From Oceanococcus atlanticus (GTDB lineage: Bacteria; Pseudomonadota; Gammaproteobacteria; Nevskiales; Oceanococcaceae): a stretch of DNA of 64,000 nt. Shown here piece by piece: positions 8,793 through 18,266 of the stretch. The translations under genes and the position numbers were made by a program. The stretch is taken from assembly GCF_002088235.1 (NCBI RefSeq), contig NZ_AQQV01000001.1, positions 1,302,001-1,366,000 on the forward strand. The letters run 5' to 3'. The notes beneath the pieces were generated by a model, which ran no database searches, was not told the origin of the DNA, and saw only the letters and a program-made list of their open reading frames with translations. Numbering within the stretch: position 1 is the first letter of the stretch; each line of letters opens with the position of its first letter.

Positions 8793-9559
8793 TCCGCACG
8801 CTACGCCGCTTTTTCCGCCTGTTTCGCCTGATTCTGCACACCGTCGTCGGCCTGTTCATGGCGGTGGTGGCGGCGCTCAGCGCGCGGCCTGAGGTGTGGT
8901 CGCAGCGCTGGTTTGGCGGCCTGCTCAACATTCTGAATCTGCGTCTGTATAGCCAGGGTGAGCGTGACGTGGCGCCGGCCCTGGTGGCCGGCAATCATCA
9001 GTCCTGGCTCGATATCGCCGTGCTGGCCACGCTCAAGCCGGTGGTGTTCGTTTCCAAGGCAGAAATTCGCCAGTGGCCGCTGATCGGCTGGTTGTCACGC
9101 AGCGCCGACACGCTGTTCATCGAGCGCGGAGGCCACGGCACCAAAGCCCTCAACCAGGACATCACCACCATGCTGGCTGGCGGACGCTGCGTCGTGGTGT
9201 TCCCCGAAGGCACCACCACCCGCGGGCCCGGCGTGCGACGTTTTCAGCCACGTCTGTTCGCCGGCGCCATCGCCACCGGCGCACCCATTCTGCCTTTTGC
9301 GCTGCGTTACCGCGAAGCCTGTGCGCCCTACGTGGACGAGCAGACCCTGGTGGGCAATTTGTGGAATCTTCTGGCCGAAGAGACCCTGCATGTAGAGGTG
9401 CATTTCGGGCCGCCACTGGATTGCGGCGAAAGTCGCGACGCCATCGCCCAGGCCACCCAGCAATGGGCCGAATCCGCCCTGGCCTGCCCGCCGCGCTGGA
9501 CGACCGAAGCGCCCATTGGCGCCCCCAGTGCACGCGTTGTGGAAGCGCTGAAGCCCTGA
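8789..9559 (+). CDS. olsA: 1-acyl-glycerol-3-phosphate / lyso-ornithine-lipid acyltransferase
   Basis: This membrane-associated PlsC-family acyltransferase would add the second acyl chain. The 256 residues carry the catalytic NHQSWLD motif (NHxxxxD), the FVSKAEI and RSADTLFIERGG blocks, and FPEGTTTRG. A hydrophobic helix lies near residues 9-28. The likely TTG start overlaps the olsB stop (TTGA), indicating coupling. OlsA is preferred to general PlsC because of the neighbour; both reactions are plausible for the family. Confidence 0.82.
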   Translation: MIRTLRRFFRLFRLILHTVVGLFMAVVAALSARPEVWSQRWFGGLLNILNLRLYSQGERDVAPALVAGNHQSWLDIAVLATLKPVVFVSKAEIRQWPLIGWLSRSADTLFIERGGHGTKALNQDITTMLAGGRCVVVFPEGTTTRGPGVRRFQPRLFAGAIATGAPILPFALRYREACAPYVDEQTLVGNLWNLLAEETLHVEVHFGPPLDCGESRDAIAQATQQWAESALACPPRWTTEAPIGAPSARVVEALKP

Positions 9560-9578
9560 TTCAGCCTGACGGGCACGC

Positions 9579-9584
9579 TACAAT
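9579..9584 (+). promoter_or_regulatory. Possible -10 box of the fumarase gene
   Basis: TACAAT lies 28 nt before the fumarase start, in the 53-nt gap after olsA. A very similar context (TACAATGSGC) precedes trhO. No clear -35 hexamer is seen, so confidence is low. Confidence 0.3.
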
Positions 9585-9612
9585 GGGCGGCTATTCGTTG
9601 ACCGAGTGAGTC

Positions 9613-11124
9613 ATGAGCCTGATCCGTCAATCCGATTTCATCGACAGCGTCGCTGACGCCCTGCAGTTCATTTCCTACTACCACCCGGTGGATTTCATCC
9701 AGGGTGTGCATGAGGCCTACCTCAAGGAGGAAAATCCGGCAGCCAAGGATGCGATGGCGCAGATTCTGATCAACTCGCGCATGTGCGCCGAAGGCAAGCG
9801 CCCGATCTGCCAGGACACCGGCATCGTCACCGTGTTTCTCAAGATCGGCATGAACGTGCAGTGGGATGCGCAAATGTCGGTCGCCGACATGGTCAACGAA
9901 GGCGTACGCCGCGCCTATACCCACCCGGACAATGTGCTGCGCGCCTCAATCCTGGCCGACCCGGCCGGCAAGCGCCAGAACACCCGCGACAACACCCCGG
10001 CGGTGATCCACATGGAAGTGGTCGAAGGCAACACGGTGGATGTGCAGGTGGCGGCCAAAGGCGGCGGCTCTGAAGCCAAAACCAAGTTTGTCATGCTCAA
10101 CCCCTCAGACTCGATCGTCGACTGGGTGGTCAAAACCGTACCGACCATGGGCGCGGGCTGGTGCCCGCCAGGCATGCTCGGCATCGGCATTGGCGGCACC
10201 GCTGAAAAAGCCATGGTCATGGCCAAGGAAGCGCTGATGGATCCGATCGACATCCAGGATCTGCGTGAGCGCGGGCCGTCCAACCGGGCCGAAGAGTTGC
10301 GTCTGGAAATCATGGATGCGGTCAACGCACTGGGCATTGGTGCCCAGGGCCTGGGCGGTCTCACCACCGTGCTCGACATCAAGATCAAGGACTACCCCAC
10401 CCACGCGGCCAATCTTCCGGTGGCGATGATTCCCAACTGCGCGGCGACCCGCCATGCACACTTCGTGCTGGATGGCTCAGGCCCGGCCCTGCAAACCCCG
10501 CCATCGCTCGACGACTGGCCCAAGATCACCTGGTCGGCCGGCGACTCGGCCCGTAAGGTCAATCTCGACACCGTGACCCGCGACGACATCAAGACCTGGA
10601 AGCCGGGCGAAACCCTGCTGCTGTCGGGCAAGATGTACACCGGTCGCGATGCCGCACACAAGAAAATGACCGAGATCCTCAAATCCGGCGAGAAGCTGCC
10701 GGTGGATCTGGCGGGCAAGTTCATCTACTACGTCGGGCCGGTTGATCCGGTGCGCGAAGAGGTGGTTGGCCCGGCGGGACCAACCACGGCCACGCGCATG
10801 GACAAGTTCACCGACTACGTGCTCGAACAGACCGGCCTGATCGGCATGGTCGGCAAAGCCGAGCGTGGGCCGACGGCGATTGAAGCAATCAAGAAACATC
10901 AGGCGGTCTACCTGATGGCGGTGGGCGGCTCGGCTTATCTGGTATCCAAGGCCATCACCGCATCCCGGGTCGTGGCCTTCGAAGAACTCGGCATGGAAGC
11001 CATCTACGAGTTCGAAGTTACCGACATGCCGGTGACGGTCGCGGTCGATACCCAGGGTGAGTCCGTGCACCAGACGGGCCCCAAGATCTGGAAAATGAAA
11101 ATTGAGGACATGGCGAGCGCCTGA
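9613..11124 (+). CDS. fumA: Class I fumarate hydratase (iron-sulfur)
   Basis: This oxygen-sensitive fumarase of the TCA cycle interconverts fumarate and malate with a [4Fe-4S] cluster. The 503-residue length fits the one-chain class I enzymes. Three cysteines in conserved contexts can ligate the cluster: ICQDTG (C66), GWCPPGM (C184) and IPNCAATRH (C276). The C-terminal beta domain is present, with VGPAGPTTATRMD and GMVGKAERG. FumA and FumB cannot be separated by sequence, so the symbol is a family label. A small VOC gene follows 64 nt downstream. Confidence 0.94.
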   Translation: MSLIRQSDFIDSVADALQFISYYHPVDFIQGVHEAYLKEENPAAKDAMAQILINSRMCAEGKRPICQDTGIVTVFLKIGMNVQWDAQMSVADMVNEGVRRAYTHPDNVLRASILADPAGKRQNTRDNTPAVIHMEVVEGNTVDVQVAAKGGGSEAKTKFVMLNPSDSIVDWVVKTVPTMGAGWCPPGMLGIGIGGTAEKAMVMAKEALMDPIDIQDLRERGPSNRAEELRLEIMDAVNALGIGAQGLGGLTTVLDIKIKDYPTHAANLPVAMIPNCAATRHAHFVLDGSGPALQTPPSLDDWPKITWSAGDSARKVNLDTVTRDDIKTWKPGETLLLSGKMYTGRDAAHKKMTEILKSGEKLPVDLAGKFIYYVGPVDPVREEVVGPAGPTTATRMDKFTDYVLEQTGLIGMVGKAERGPTAIEAIKKHQAVYLMAVGGSAYLVSKAITASRVVAFEELGMEAIYEFEVTDMPVTVAVDTQGESVHQTGPKIWKMKIEDMASA

Positions 11125-11188
11125 GCCTAGCGGAGCGGCTTTGAACAACCGCCGCCCTGACTGTTGATATGCGATTGGAGACATCACA

Positions 11189-11560
11189 ATGATCGGCTAC
11201 ACCACCCTCGGCACCAATGACATGGGCCGCGCAGCAGCGTTTTATGACGCACTGTTCGAGGCCATAGGGGCCAAACGCTTTATGGATTTCGGCGACAGCT
11301 TTATCTGCTGGGCGGCGCAGCCTGGACAGCCCGCCTTCTGCATCTGCAAACCGTTTAATGGTGAGGCCGCCAGTGCTGGCAATGGCAGCATGATCGCGTT
11401 CGGGGCGAAGGACAAAGCCCAGGTCGATGCTCTGCACGCCAAAGCGATTGAATTGGGTGCAAGCGATGAAGGCCAGCCGGGCCCACGTGGCGACAATTTC
11501 TATGCCGGCTACTTCCGCGATCCGGACGGCAACAAACTCAATGTGTTCGTGATGGGCTAG
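11189..11560 (+). CDS. VOC (glyoxalase/bleomycin-resistance) family protein
   Basis: This 123-residue cytosolic protein has the paired beta-alpha-beta-beta-beta vicinal oxygen chelate fold. Family features are an N-terminal GYTTLGTNDMGRAAAFYDALF and the C-terminal GYFRDPDGNKLNVFV, where metal-binding residues normally lie. Substrate is unknown; these small stand-alone members are often annotated as lactoylglutathione lyase-like. The gene converges with the TlpA-like gene and overlaps it by 4 nt. Confidence 0.88.
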   Translation: MIGYTTLGTNDMGRAAAFYDALFEAIGAKRFMDFGDSFICWAAQPGQPAFCICKPFNGEAASAGNGSMIAFGAKDKAQVDALHAKAIELGASDEGQPGPRGDNFYAGYFRDPDGNKLNVFVMG

Positions 11561-12042
11561 TCGCCCTGCAGGGCCTGTTGTATGGCTTCGCGCCAGGCCT
11601 CCTCGTCGCCGGCGCGATAGCCTTCATGGCGCAGCAACAGCTGGCCATCGCGGCCGATGACGAATGAGCTGGGCATGCCCAGCAGATCATAAGCATCGGC
11701 CACCTCACCGTCGGGGTCGTGCAGGCTGATCAGCCCCGGACCGTACTTGGCCAGAAAATCGCGCGCATCCTGCGCATCGGCATCCACCGAGATCGGCACA
11801 ATACGCACCGGCTGCTCCGCGAATTCACGCTTAAGATCGAGCAAGGCGGCCATCGATGCGCGACACGGCACGCACCATGAGGCCCAGAAGTCGAGCAACA
11901 CCACCTCGCCTCGCAGGTCATGCAGACGCATGGGTTCGTCGCTGTTGAGCTGGTCGAGTTGCCATGCTGGTGCGGCATCGGAGGCATGCACCAGCGTGCC
12001 CGCAAAAACCAATGCACAGAGCGCAACGAATCGTCGAAACAT
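11557..12042 (-). CDS. Exported TlpA-like thioredoxin
   Basis: This 161-residue periplasmic thiol-disulfide protein has a signal peptide at about residues 1-20. The thioredoxin active site is WCVPC (C57 and C60) in the context LLDFWASWCVPC, and the C-terminal GMPSSFVIGRDGQLL contains the cis-proline region. Likely roles are disulfide reduction for cytochrome c maturation or oxidative repair; no cytochrome genes are nearby to settle this. It lies downstream of the patatin gene on the same strand, 71 nt away. Confidence 0.85.
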   Translation of the reverse strand: MFRRFVALCALVFAGTLVHASDAAPAWQLDQLNSDEPMRLHDLRGEVVLLDFWASWCVPCRASMAALLDLKREFAEQPVRIVPISVDADAQDARDFLAKYGPGLISLHDPDGEVADAYDLLGMPSSFVIGRDGQLLLRHEGYRAGDEEAWREAIQQALQGD

Positions 12043-12113
12043 GGCACCACTATCCTTATTTGGGCTTACTTAGTCGCCGTATCGGGCCATCAGTTCCCGG
12101 CCGTCAATGTACG

Positions 12114-13892
12114 TCAGCCGCCCAGTTGATCACGCCACTGCGGCAGAGTTTGCATGGCGTGTTCGTAACCGGCACGCACAACCTGATCAATCGCATCCCA
12201 CTGAAACATGCCAACGTGTGACACCGGCATGCGGAAATAGACATCGGCCAATTCGGCACGCCGCGCATTGCCACTCTCACTGGTCAACGTCGCCGTGCGG
12301 AACAGGATATCGAACAGGCTGGGTTTTTCCGCCTCAGAAGTCCAGTTGAGCAAAGCGGCAGGGTCTGGCCCCTCAATCCCGGGAGCCGCAATCATGCCCT
12401 CCGTGCTGACGCTGGAACCAATCACCGGCCCACGCCCCATCTCACGCATGACATCGGTGGGCAAGGAATTGATGACCGCGCCATCGGCCAGAAAGTCGCC
12501 ACGCCAGGCCACCGGCGGCGCCACACCCGGTACCGCCATGCTGGTTGACACCCAGGTTGCCAGCGAACCGCTGCGATGGACCTCGCAAGTTCCTTTGGTC
12601 AAATTGGTGCTGACGCAAAAGTACGGCACCGGCAGATCTTCAATGCGTTGATCGCCAAACACCTCATGCATGCGGCGCAAAAAACGCTGGCCGCGGATCA
12701 ACGCCACCCGTGGCAAGGTGTAGTCATTGAGGAAATTGTGTTCGACGAAACTGGCGCGCATCTCACGCACGATCTCGACCGCGCTCAAGCCGTTGGCTCG
12801 CAGGGCGGCAATCATGGCTCCCATGCTTGAGCCACCGCACAAATCCACCGGTATGCCCAACTCATCCAGCGCACGGATCAAACCGATATGGGCAAATCCG
12901 CGCGCACCACCGCCGCCAAGCACCAGCCCATTGGCCTTTTGGGTCAGCTGGCGGGCGATGCTGAGAATGTCCTCGTCCTCACCGCTGCGCCAGAAAAACT
13001 GATCGTCGATATCCCCATTGGCCTGCCAGGCAATCGGATCACCACGCAGGGATTTGGGTCCGCGCCGCAACAGCATGCTGACCGGTACCTGCAGGCGCTG
13101 CAAACGCAGTTCCTCCAGCAGCGGCAGATCAAGCTGCGCCTGGTCATCAATATCCGCAGCCAACAGAACATGATCCGCCTGGCGCAAACAGCGCCGCCAC
13201 CAGGTCGGCGCCTGGTGCGCTGCGGTGTAGATCAGAAAATCTTCTTGCGCCTCGACCTCATTCAGCCAATGCACCAGATCACGGTTGTCCTGGTTGCGCG
13301 CATAAGGCATCGCCGCCGCGCCGTCGCCCAGCGCCTGATTCACCGCGCTCTCATCGATGACCCGCACGCTGCCAAAGCGGGCCAATGCGCTGGCCAGCCG
13401 CCGCACCGCTTCGCGCGCGCCGCGCCCAGGGCGGGTTTCCAGTACGGCAAGACTGGAAATACGACCACGCTGGCCTTCCGACTCGGCCGTGCCGTGGCTG
13501 CGCAAGCGCTGAAATTCCATACGCCCGAGCCTTAGCAGCGACTCAGGATGGCGCATCAAGGTGCGCAGTAACGCATTGCGCTCGATACGCATCAGCTGGC
13601 TGTCGCGCAGCGCCACCACACGATACAGCTGCGGCTCGTCGGCCAGCACGCCAAGTTCTCCAACCGACTCGCCCATGCCCAGCTCGGAATGACGTCCGCG
13701 ACCGAGATCACAACGCAGACGCCCGGTGACCACCACATACAAGGCATCGGGCGGGCTGCCGACATCAAACAAAATACCGCCGCTACGCAGATCCACCAGC
13801 TGAACGGTGGCCGCCAGCTTGTTGAGCAAACGTCCACTCATGTCCTGGAACAGGCGCTGACGACTGAGAATTTCGGCGATGTCACGACTCAT
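12114..13892 (-). CDS. Patatin-like phospholipase with cyclic nucleotide-binding domain
   Basis: This 592-residue protein resembles the bacterial neuropathy-target-esterase (RssA/NTE) group. Residues 1-120 form a cyclic nucleotide-binding domain (LRSGGILFDVGSPPDALYVVV and the following ELGMGESVGELGV). The C-terminal patatin domain has the oxyanion loop GGGGARGFAHIG near residue 325, the nucleophile elbow GGSSMG near 354, and the catalytic aspartate in ADGAVINSLP near 469. It probably hydrolyses lysophospholipids at the inner membrane under ligand control. The gene is divergent from trhO, with 60 nt between the starts. Confidence 0.92.
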   Translation of the reverse strand: MSRDIAEILSRQRLFQDMSGRLLNKLAATVQLVDLRSGGILFDVGSPPDALYVVVTGRLRCDLGRGRHSELGMGESVGELGVLADEPQLYRVVALRDSQLMRIERNALLRTLMRHPESLLRLGRMEFQRLRSHGTAESEGQRGRISSLAVLETRPGRGAREAVRRLASALARFGSVRVIDESAVNQALGDGAAAMPYARNQDNRDLVHWLNEVEAQEDFLIYTAAHQAPTWWRRCLRQADHVLLAADIDDQAQLDLPLLEELRLQRLQVPVSMLLRRGPKSLRGDPIAWQANGDIDDQFFWRSGEDEDILSIARQLTQKANGLVLGGGGARGFAHIGLIRALDELGIPVDLCGGSSMGAMIAALRANGLSAVEIVREMRASFVEHNFLNDYTLPRVALIRGQRFLRRMHEVFGDQRIEDLPVPYFCVSTNLTKGTCEVHRSGSLATWVSTSMAVPGVAPPVAWRGDFLADGAVINSLPTDVMREMGRGPVIGSSVSTEGMIAAPGIEGPDPAALLNWTSEAEKPSLFDILFRTATLTSESGNARRAELADVYFRMPVSHVGMFQWDAIDQVVRAGYEHAMQTLPQWRDQLGG

Positions 13893-13920
13893 CCGTGCAG
13901 TGTAGCGCGGGCACGCCCGT

Positions 13921-13926
13921 TACAAT
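13921..13926 (+). promoter_or_regulatory. Possible -10 box of trhO
   Basis: TACAAT lies 26 nt before the trhO start codon, in the divergent gap with the patatin gene. The context resembles the box before the fumarase gene. No convincing -35 is seen. Confidence 0.3.
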
Positions 13927-13952
13927 GCGCCCACATCCCTGCACGTTTTGCC

Positions 13953-14876
13953 ATGTCAGCCGTCGTCATCGCCGCCCTGTACAAGTTCACTGCATTGCCG
14001 GACGCACCCGCACTGCGTGATCGGCTTGAGCAGCTGTGCCTGGCACATGGCATAAAGGGGACTTTGCTGATTGCCGAAGAGGGCATCAACGGCACCGTGG
14101 CCGGTAGCGCCCAGGCGATCGCAGCGCTGCATGACATGCTGCTGGCGGACCCGCGTTTTGAGGGTCTGGAGTACAAGGAATCGCAGCATCAGGATTGCCC
14201 TTTTCTGCGCCTCAAAGTTCGTCTCAAGCAGGAAATCGTAACCATGGGGGTCGCCGAGGTTGACCCGGCCAGTCGCAACGGTACTTACGTAGATGCTGCG
14301 ACCTGGAATGCTTTGCTCGACGATCCCGACACCCTGGTCATCGATACACGCAATGATTACGAGGTCGCCATCGGCCAGTTCGGCAACGCGATCTCACCGG
14401 ATACCAAGCACTTTCGCGACTTCCCGGAGTATGTGCAACGCCACCTCGACCCGGCCAAGCAACCCAAGATTGCGATGTACTGCACCGGCGGCATCCGCTG
14501 CGAAAAGGCCAGCCATTATTTGCTCAAGCAGGGCTTCTCCGAGGTCTATCACCTCAAGGGCGGGATTCTGCAATACCTTGAGGATGTAGCTGCCGAAGAC
14601 AACCGCTGGCAAGGCGAATGCTTTGTTTTCGACGAGCGGGTCTCGGTCGATAAGGATCTGAACCAAGGTGAACACCGCCTTTGCCGCGCCTGCCGCCAAC
14701 CTGTCTCGGCCCAGGATCGCCTGAACCCGCACTACGAAGAAGGCGTGAGCTGCCCTCATTGCTATGCCCAGCAAAGTGAGGCCAACCGGGCCCGAGCGCG
14801 CGAGCGTATCCGCCAGGTTCGTCTGGCCAAAGCGCGCGGCGAACACCACCTGGGGCCACGTGAGGATCATGGCTGA
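13953..14876 (+). CDS. trhO: tRNA uridine(34) hydroxylase TrhO (rhodanese-like)
   Basis: TrhO (YceA) uses oxygen to hydroxylate uridine 34 in tRNA anticodons. The 307-residue protein has an N-terminal alpha/beta domain (GTLLIAEEGINGTVAGS) and a rhodanese domain whose active cysteine lies in CTGGIRCEKA near residue 176. A C-terminal cysteine-rich tail follows (CRACRQPV and CPHCY). I placed the start at the ATG before SAVVIAALYKF because the upstream in-frame sequence runs antisense into the patatin gene. The stop overlaps the next gene by 8 nt. Confidence 0.93.
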   Translation: MSAVVIAALYKFTALPDAPALRDRLEQLCLAHGIKGTLLIAEEGINGTVAGSAQAIAALHDMLLADPRFEGLEYKESQHQDCPFLRLKVRLKQEIVTMGVAEVDPASRNGTYVDAATWNALLDDPDTLVIDTRNDYEVAIGQFGNAISPDTKHFRDFPEYVQRHLDPAKQPKIAMYCTGGIRCEKASHYLLKQGFSEVYHLKGGILQYLEDVAAEDNRWQGECFVFDERVSVDKDLNQGEHRLCRACRQPVSAQDRLNPHYEEGVSCPHCYAQQSEANRARARERIRQVRLAKARGEHHLGPREDHG

Positions 14877-16176
14877 TAAGCCCTCGCGCCCCGCACGCGG
14901 CAGTCGCCGCATGCTCAAGCTGGCCGGCATGACCGCCTCGCTGGCCGGGCGCTACGCCGGCAACAAGCTGGCTTCTGCCGTACGCAGCGAAGAGCAACGC
15001 AAAGCCGCCCGGGCCCGGCTCAATCAACAAGCCGGCGATCATCTGGCCGACACTCTGGGTGAACTCAAAGGTGCGGTGATGAAGTTGGGTCAGTTCGCCT
15101 CACAGGTTTCTGATCTGTTGCCCGAAGATATCGCCAACGCTTTGACACGGCTGCAGCAACAGGCGCCCCCCATGGACTTCGAGCTGATTCGCGAGCAGCT
15201 TGAAAGCGGTCTGGGCGCCCCGCTGGATGAGCTGTTCGCTGCGCTGGATCAGCAACCTCACGCCGCCGCATCCATTGGCCAGGTCCATCGCGGTCGCCTG
15301 CACGATGGGCGGGAGGTGGTGGTCAAAGTCCAGTATCCGGGCATTGCCGCATCGTGCGATGCCGACCTGCGCCAGCTCAAGCGTGCACTGCGCATGGGGC
15401 GCTTGGTGCAGGTCGACAAAAACGTCCTCGATGCCATGTTCAGCGAGATCCGTGAGCGCCTGCATGAAGAGCTGGACTACTGCAAAGAAGCCGACAATTT
15501 ACGCGAATTTCAGCACTATTTCGCCGATGAAGCCCGCCTGCGCCTGCCCCAGCTGATCGCCTCGCATTGCAGTCGCGAAGTGCTGACCATGGAATACCTG
15601 CCGGGCACACCACTGCGCGAGGCGCCCAAGGATCAACGCGCCACGTTGGGCCGCACGTTGGTCGATGTGATGTGTCGTTCGCTGTTCGAACATCACGCCA
15701 TTCACGCCGACCCCAATCCGGGGAATTTTGCCGTCGATGCCGACGGCCATCTGCTGATTTACGACTTCGGCTGCGTGAAACACCTGCCCAAGGAAACCGT
15801 TGAGACCTACCGTACGCTGATTACAGCGGCCCTGGCCTGCGACTGGGCAACGGTGGACAGTGCGCTCGGTGCTCTGGGTGCGCGCGTGCCTGGATCAGCA
15901 CCGTTGCCGGACGATTTCTATGCCGGCTGGCGGCCTATCGTGCTCAAACCTCTGCTGGCTGAAAACGGTTTCGACTTTGCTCAGTCGCGGATTCACAAGG
16001 CGGTCATGGCCAAGTCGCCAGAAGTCCTGAAGCTGACCCGCCAGCTGCAACCGCCCTCACAAACGGTTTTTGTCGATCGTATGATCAATGGTCACTACTG
16101 GACGCTGGTCAATCTGGGCGCAGTGGTGGATCTACGCGCCGCCATCGCACCATGGATCGGGCTTCAGGACCAATAG
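14869..16176 (+). CDS. ABC1/UbiB-ADCK family atypical kinase
   Basis: This 435-residue protein-kinase-like ATPase is related to UbiB, AarF and ADCK proteins, linked to ubiquinone or lipid homeostasis. The KxGQ motif is KLGQFAS near residue 72, the Ala-rich loop is [11 protein letters not shown] near 131, the lysine is in VVKVQYPG, and the metal site is [11 protein letters not shown]. It lacks the paired C-terminal membrane helices of UbiB, so it fits the soluble ADCK1-like subgroup better. The ATG at 14869 overlaps the trhO stop. The 3' end overlaps hemD, which converges on it, by 13 nt. Confidence 0.9.
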   Translation: MADKPSRPARGSRRMLKLAGMTASLAGRYAGNKLASAVRSEEQRKAARARLNQQAGDHLADTLGELKGAVMKLGQFASQVSDLLPEDIANALTRLQQQAPPMDFELIREQLESGLGAPLDELFAALDQQPHAAASIGQVHRGRLHDGREVVVKVQYPGIAASCDADLRQLKRALRMGRLVQVDKNVLDAMFSEIRERLHEELDYCKEADNLREFQHYFADEARLRLPQLIASHCSREVLTMEYLPGTPLREAPKDQRATLGRTLVDVMCRSLFEHHAIHADPNPGNFAVDADGHLLIYDFGCVKHLPKETVETYRTLITAALACDWATVDSALGALGARVPGSAPLPDDFYAGWRPIVLKPLLAENGFDFAQSRIHKAVMAKSPEVLKLTRQLQPPSQTVFVDRMINGHYWTLVNLGAVVDLRAAIAPWIGLQDQ

Positions 16177-16979
16177 TCGACCAGGCCCTGAACCAACGGC
16201 TTCATAAACCAGCTTTGCTCCGGCATGATCGCCACGCGCACCTGACGTGCGGCCAGATCATCTGCGACCACCGGCCCCACAGCCGCGACCACGCAAGCAT
16301 TCAATGCTTCGCGCAAGGCCTCTTCCTGCTCATGCTGGCGGGCCACTGAGAACAAGCGCCGGATCTGCGGCGTGCTGGTAAAACAAATCGCATCGAGTTG
16401 TCGGGCAACAAGCTGCTCAATCAGTGCAACAACCTGCTGATCCTCAGCTTCATCGGCATAGCGATAGGGTGCGACAAAAAAATCGTGGGCGCCCGCCTGG
16501 TCAAGAAATGTTTGCAGCGCGGTGTTGGGCGCTTGGCCATACAGCTGCACACCGACGCGACGGTCGTACAAATCATGCGCACTCAATGTCGCGATGATGC
16601 CCTGGGTGGTGGGCTGCTCGGCGGCCACGCTGGGGGTTAAACCCAGCTCGCGCAGCGCCTTGGCAGGCTTGGGCCCACGCACAATCGTACGCATCTGCGC
16701 CAGCGCTTCCACGAAGGGCTCCCGCCAGCCGTAACGCTCGGCAAAACCAAGCAGGCGTCGCAACCCCTCACCGGTCAGCAGGATCAAATCATCAAACGGG
16801 TCGCGGATGCAGGTATCAAGCCAGCAATGCACCTGCTCGGTATTCAGGGTGTCGTGGATACCGACCAAAGGACAACGCAAAACCTGAGCACCGCGCCGCT
16901 CAAGCAAGCCGGCCAGAACATCGACCTGACGGGTTTCAGGAATCGCGATAAATCGCCCGGCTAGCGCCTCTTCAGACAC
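16164..16979 (-). CDS. hemD: Uroporphyrinogen-III synthase family protein
   Basis: HemD closes hydroxymethylbilane with inversion of ring D to give uroporphyrinogen III in tetrapyrrole synthesis. The 271-residue protein shows the two-domain alpha/beta pattern, with FIAIPETRQVDVLAGLLERR at the N-terminus, LILLTGEGLRRLLGF, and AICFTSTPQIRRLF plus VAAVGPVVADDLAA in the second half. Sequence conservation in the family is low, so the call rests on order and spacing of these blocks. It is not next to hemC, which is a less common position. Confidence 0.85.
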   Translation of the reverse strand: MSEEALAGRFIAIPETRQVDVLAGLLERRGAQVLRCPLVGIHDTLNTEQVHCWLDTCIRDPFDDLILLTGEGLRRLLGFAERYGWREPFVEALAQMRTIVRGPKPAKALRELGLTPSVAAEQPTTQGIIATLSAHDLYDRRVGVQLYGQAPNTALQTFLDQAGAHDFFVAPYRYADEAEDQQVVALIEQLVARQLDAICFTSTPQIRRLFSVARQHEQEEALREALNACVVAAVGPVVADDLAARQVRVAIMPEQSWFMKPLVQGLVDYWS

Positions 16980-17000
16980 AGGCTAAGCTCCAGCCGGCCC

Positions 17001-18086
17001 TTACTTCGGGCTGGCTCCGTGACCTTGCAATTCAAATTCCACCCGACGGTTCTTGGCCCGGCCGGCTTCGGTTTCGTTGCTCCCAACCGGCTGAGCCTCG
17101 CCATAACCGATCACGCTCAGGCGACGCGGGTCGATACCCTGATGCGACTGCAGGTATTCGCGTACCGATTTGGCCCGCGCCATCGACAGCTTCTCGTTAT
17201 AGAGTGCTGAACCCAGGCTGTCGGTGTGTCCGGCAATGCGGACCTTGATATCAGGCTGACCTTTAAGTGCGGCAGCCGCCTGATCCAGAATCGCCAAAGA
17301 CCCGGGCGTAAGGCGCGCCGAATCAAGTTCGAAATGAACACCTTGCAAGGTCACGTTCTGCTCGGGGAGCGCGCAGCCTGAGCGATCAACCCGCGTTCCA
17401 GGCAGCGTTCCTGGGCAGACGTCGAAGTTATCGAGCACGCCATCATGGTCCGTGTCGACCGGGCGCGGTGGGTAGTCATCCGGTTTTTCAACCGGTGCCT
17501 GCTGCACCACCGGAGCGCCGACTTCACGCACCACGATTTCGGCAGGATCAAGCGGAATCTCGATACCGGCACCGATGCGGTAGTCCTCTACCCCACCAAG
17601 ATAGTCTTCGTAGATACCGCGCGCTTCTATGCGCAGACGGATATCCGAGGCCGTCAATGCACGGCTCAAGATGCCGATGCCGGCGTTGGCCTGGAATACG
17701 CCCTCATCCGGATAGGCTGCATTGGCGTCGTTGTAGGCGAAGGCTGCACCGACAAGACCGAACGCAGAGAACTGACCGCGTTTGCCAATCAGATACTGCA
17801 GATCGGCACCGAAGCCACCGTTGTAGTTGTCGGCTCCGCCGCCTACACCGTTTTCAAAAACCACACCGAAGGCGCGCAACTCGGCGAAAAACGGGCCGCT
17901 GAGTTGAAAACCGAATGCCACGTCGGCGCCACCGCCTTCACGATCCGTTCCACGCTCATCATCCGGATCGTAGAAATAGCCCGCCACGGTAAAGTACTTG
18001 TCGCGAAACGAGTCCGCCGCGATGGCCTGCGTCGAAATGCTGCATGCGATAGCGCCCAGCAGGGCGGCTTTAAGCGCGGTTTTCAT
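17001..18086 (-). CDS. OmpA-family outer-membrane protein with TSP3 motif
   Basis: This 361-residue envelope protein has a signal peptide starting MKTALKAALLGAIACS, cleaved near AIAA-D. An eight-strand-type beta-barrel domain (about residues 25-190) follows, then a short linker with a calcium-binding thrombospondin type 3 motif, DTDHDGVLDNFDVCPGT. The C-terminal OmpA peptidoglycan-binding domain has HFELDSARL, GHTDSLGSALYNEKLSMAR and NRRVEFEL. It likely ties the outer membrane to the cell wall. I prefer the ATG at 18086 (18092 is an alternative) because the upstream extension would spoil the signal peptide. Confidence 0.93.
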   Translation of the reverse strand: MKTALKAALLGAIACSISTQAIAADSFRDKYFTVAGYFYDPDDERGTDREGGGADVAFGFQLSGPFFAELRAFGVVFENGVGGGADNYNGGFGADLQYLIGKRGQFSAFGLVGAAFAYNDANAAYPDEGVFQANAGIGILSRALTASDIRLRIEARGIYEDYLGGVEDYRIGAGIEIPLDPAEIVVREVGAPVVQQAPVEKPDDYPPRPVDTDHDGVLDNFDVCPGTLPGTRVDRSGCALPEQNVTLQGVHFELDSARLTPGSLAILDQAAAALKGQPDIKVRIAGHTDSLGSALYNEKLSMARAKSVREYLQSHQGIDPRRLSVIGYGEAQPVGSNETEAGRAKNRRVEFELQGHGASPK

Positions 18087-18266
18087 CCCCATCCCCTGAT
18101 TCCTGAATCTCCCAAGCAGCGTTATCGCTGCCGTTATCGCCAAGAATAACGCATCTGATATTCAGGCGCGTGAAATTGCCGCGACTTTCATAAATACAAA
18201 CAGCAACTTGCGATGCATTTTGTCAAGCGTTGACCTTAACCTGGCTATTTCCTCGTATCTCTGGGT

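Noticed and set aside
12888..13535. 215-residue rightward frame inside the patatin gene
   Set aside because: Antisense to an unmistakable cNMP-patatin protein.
17445..18149. Rightward frame opposite the OmpA-family gene
   Set aside because: Antisense; the OmpA and TSP3 motifs on the other strand are decisive.
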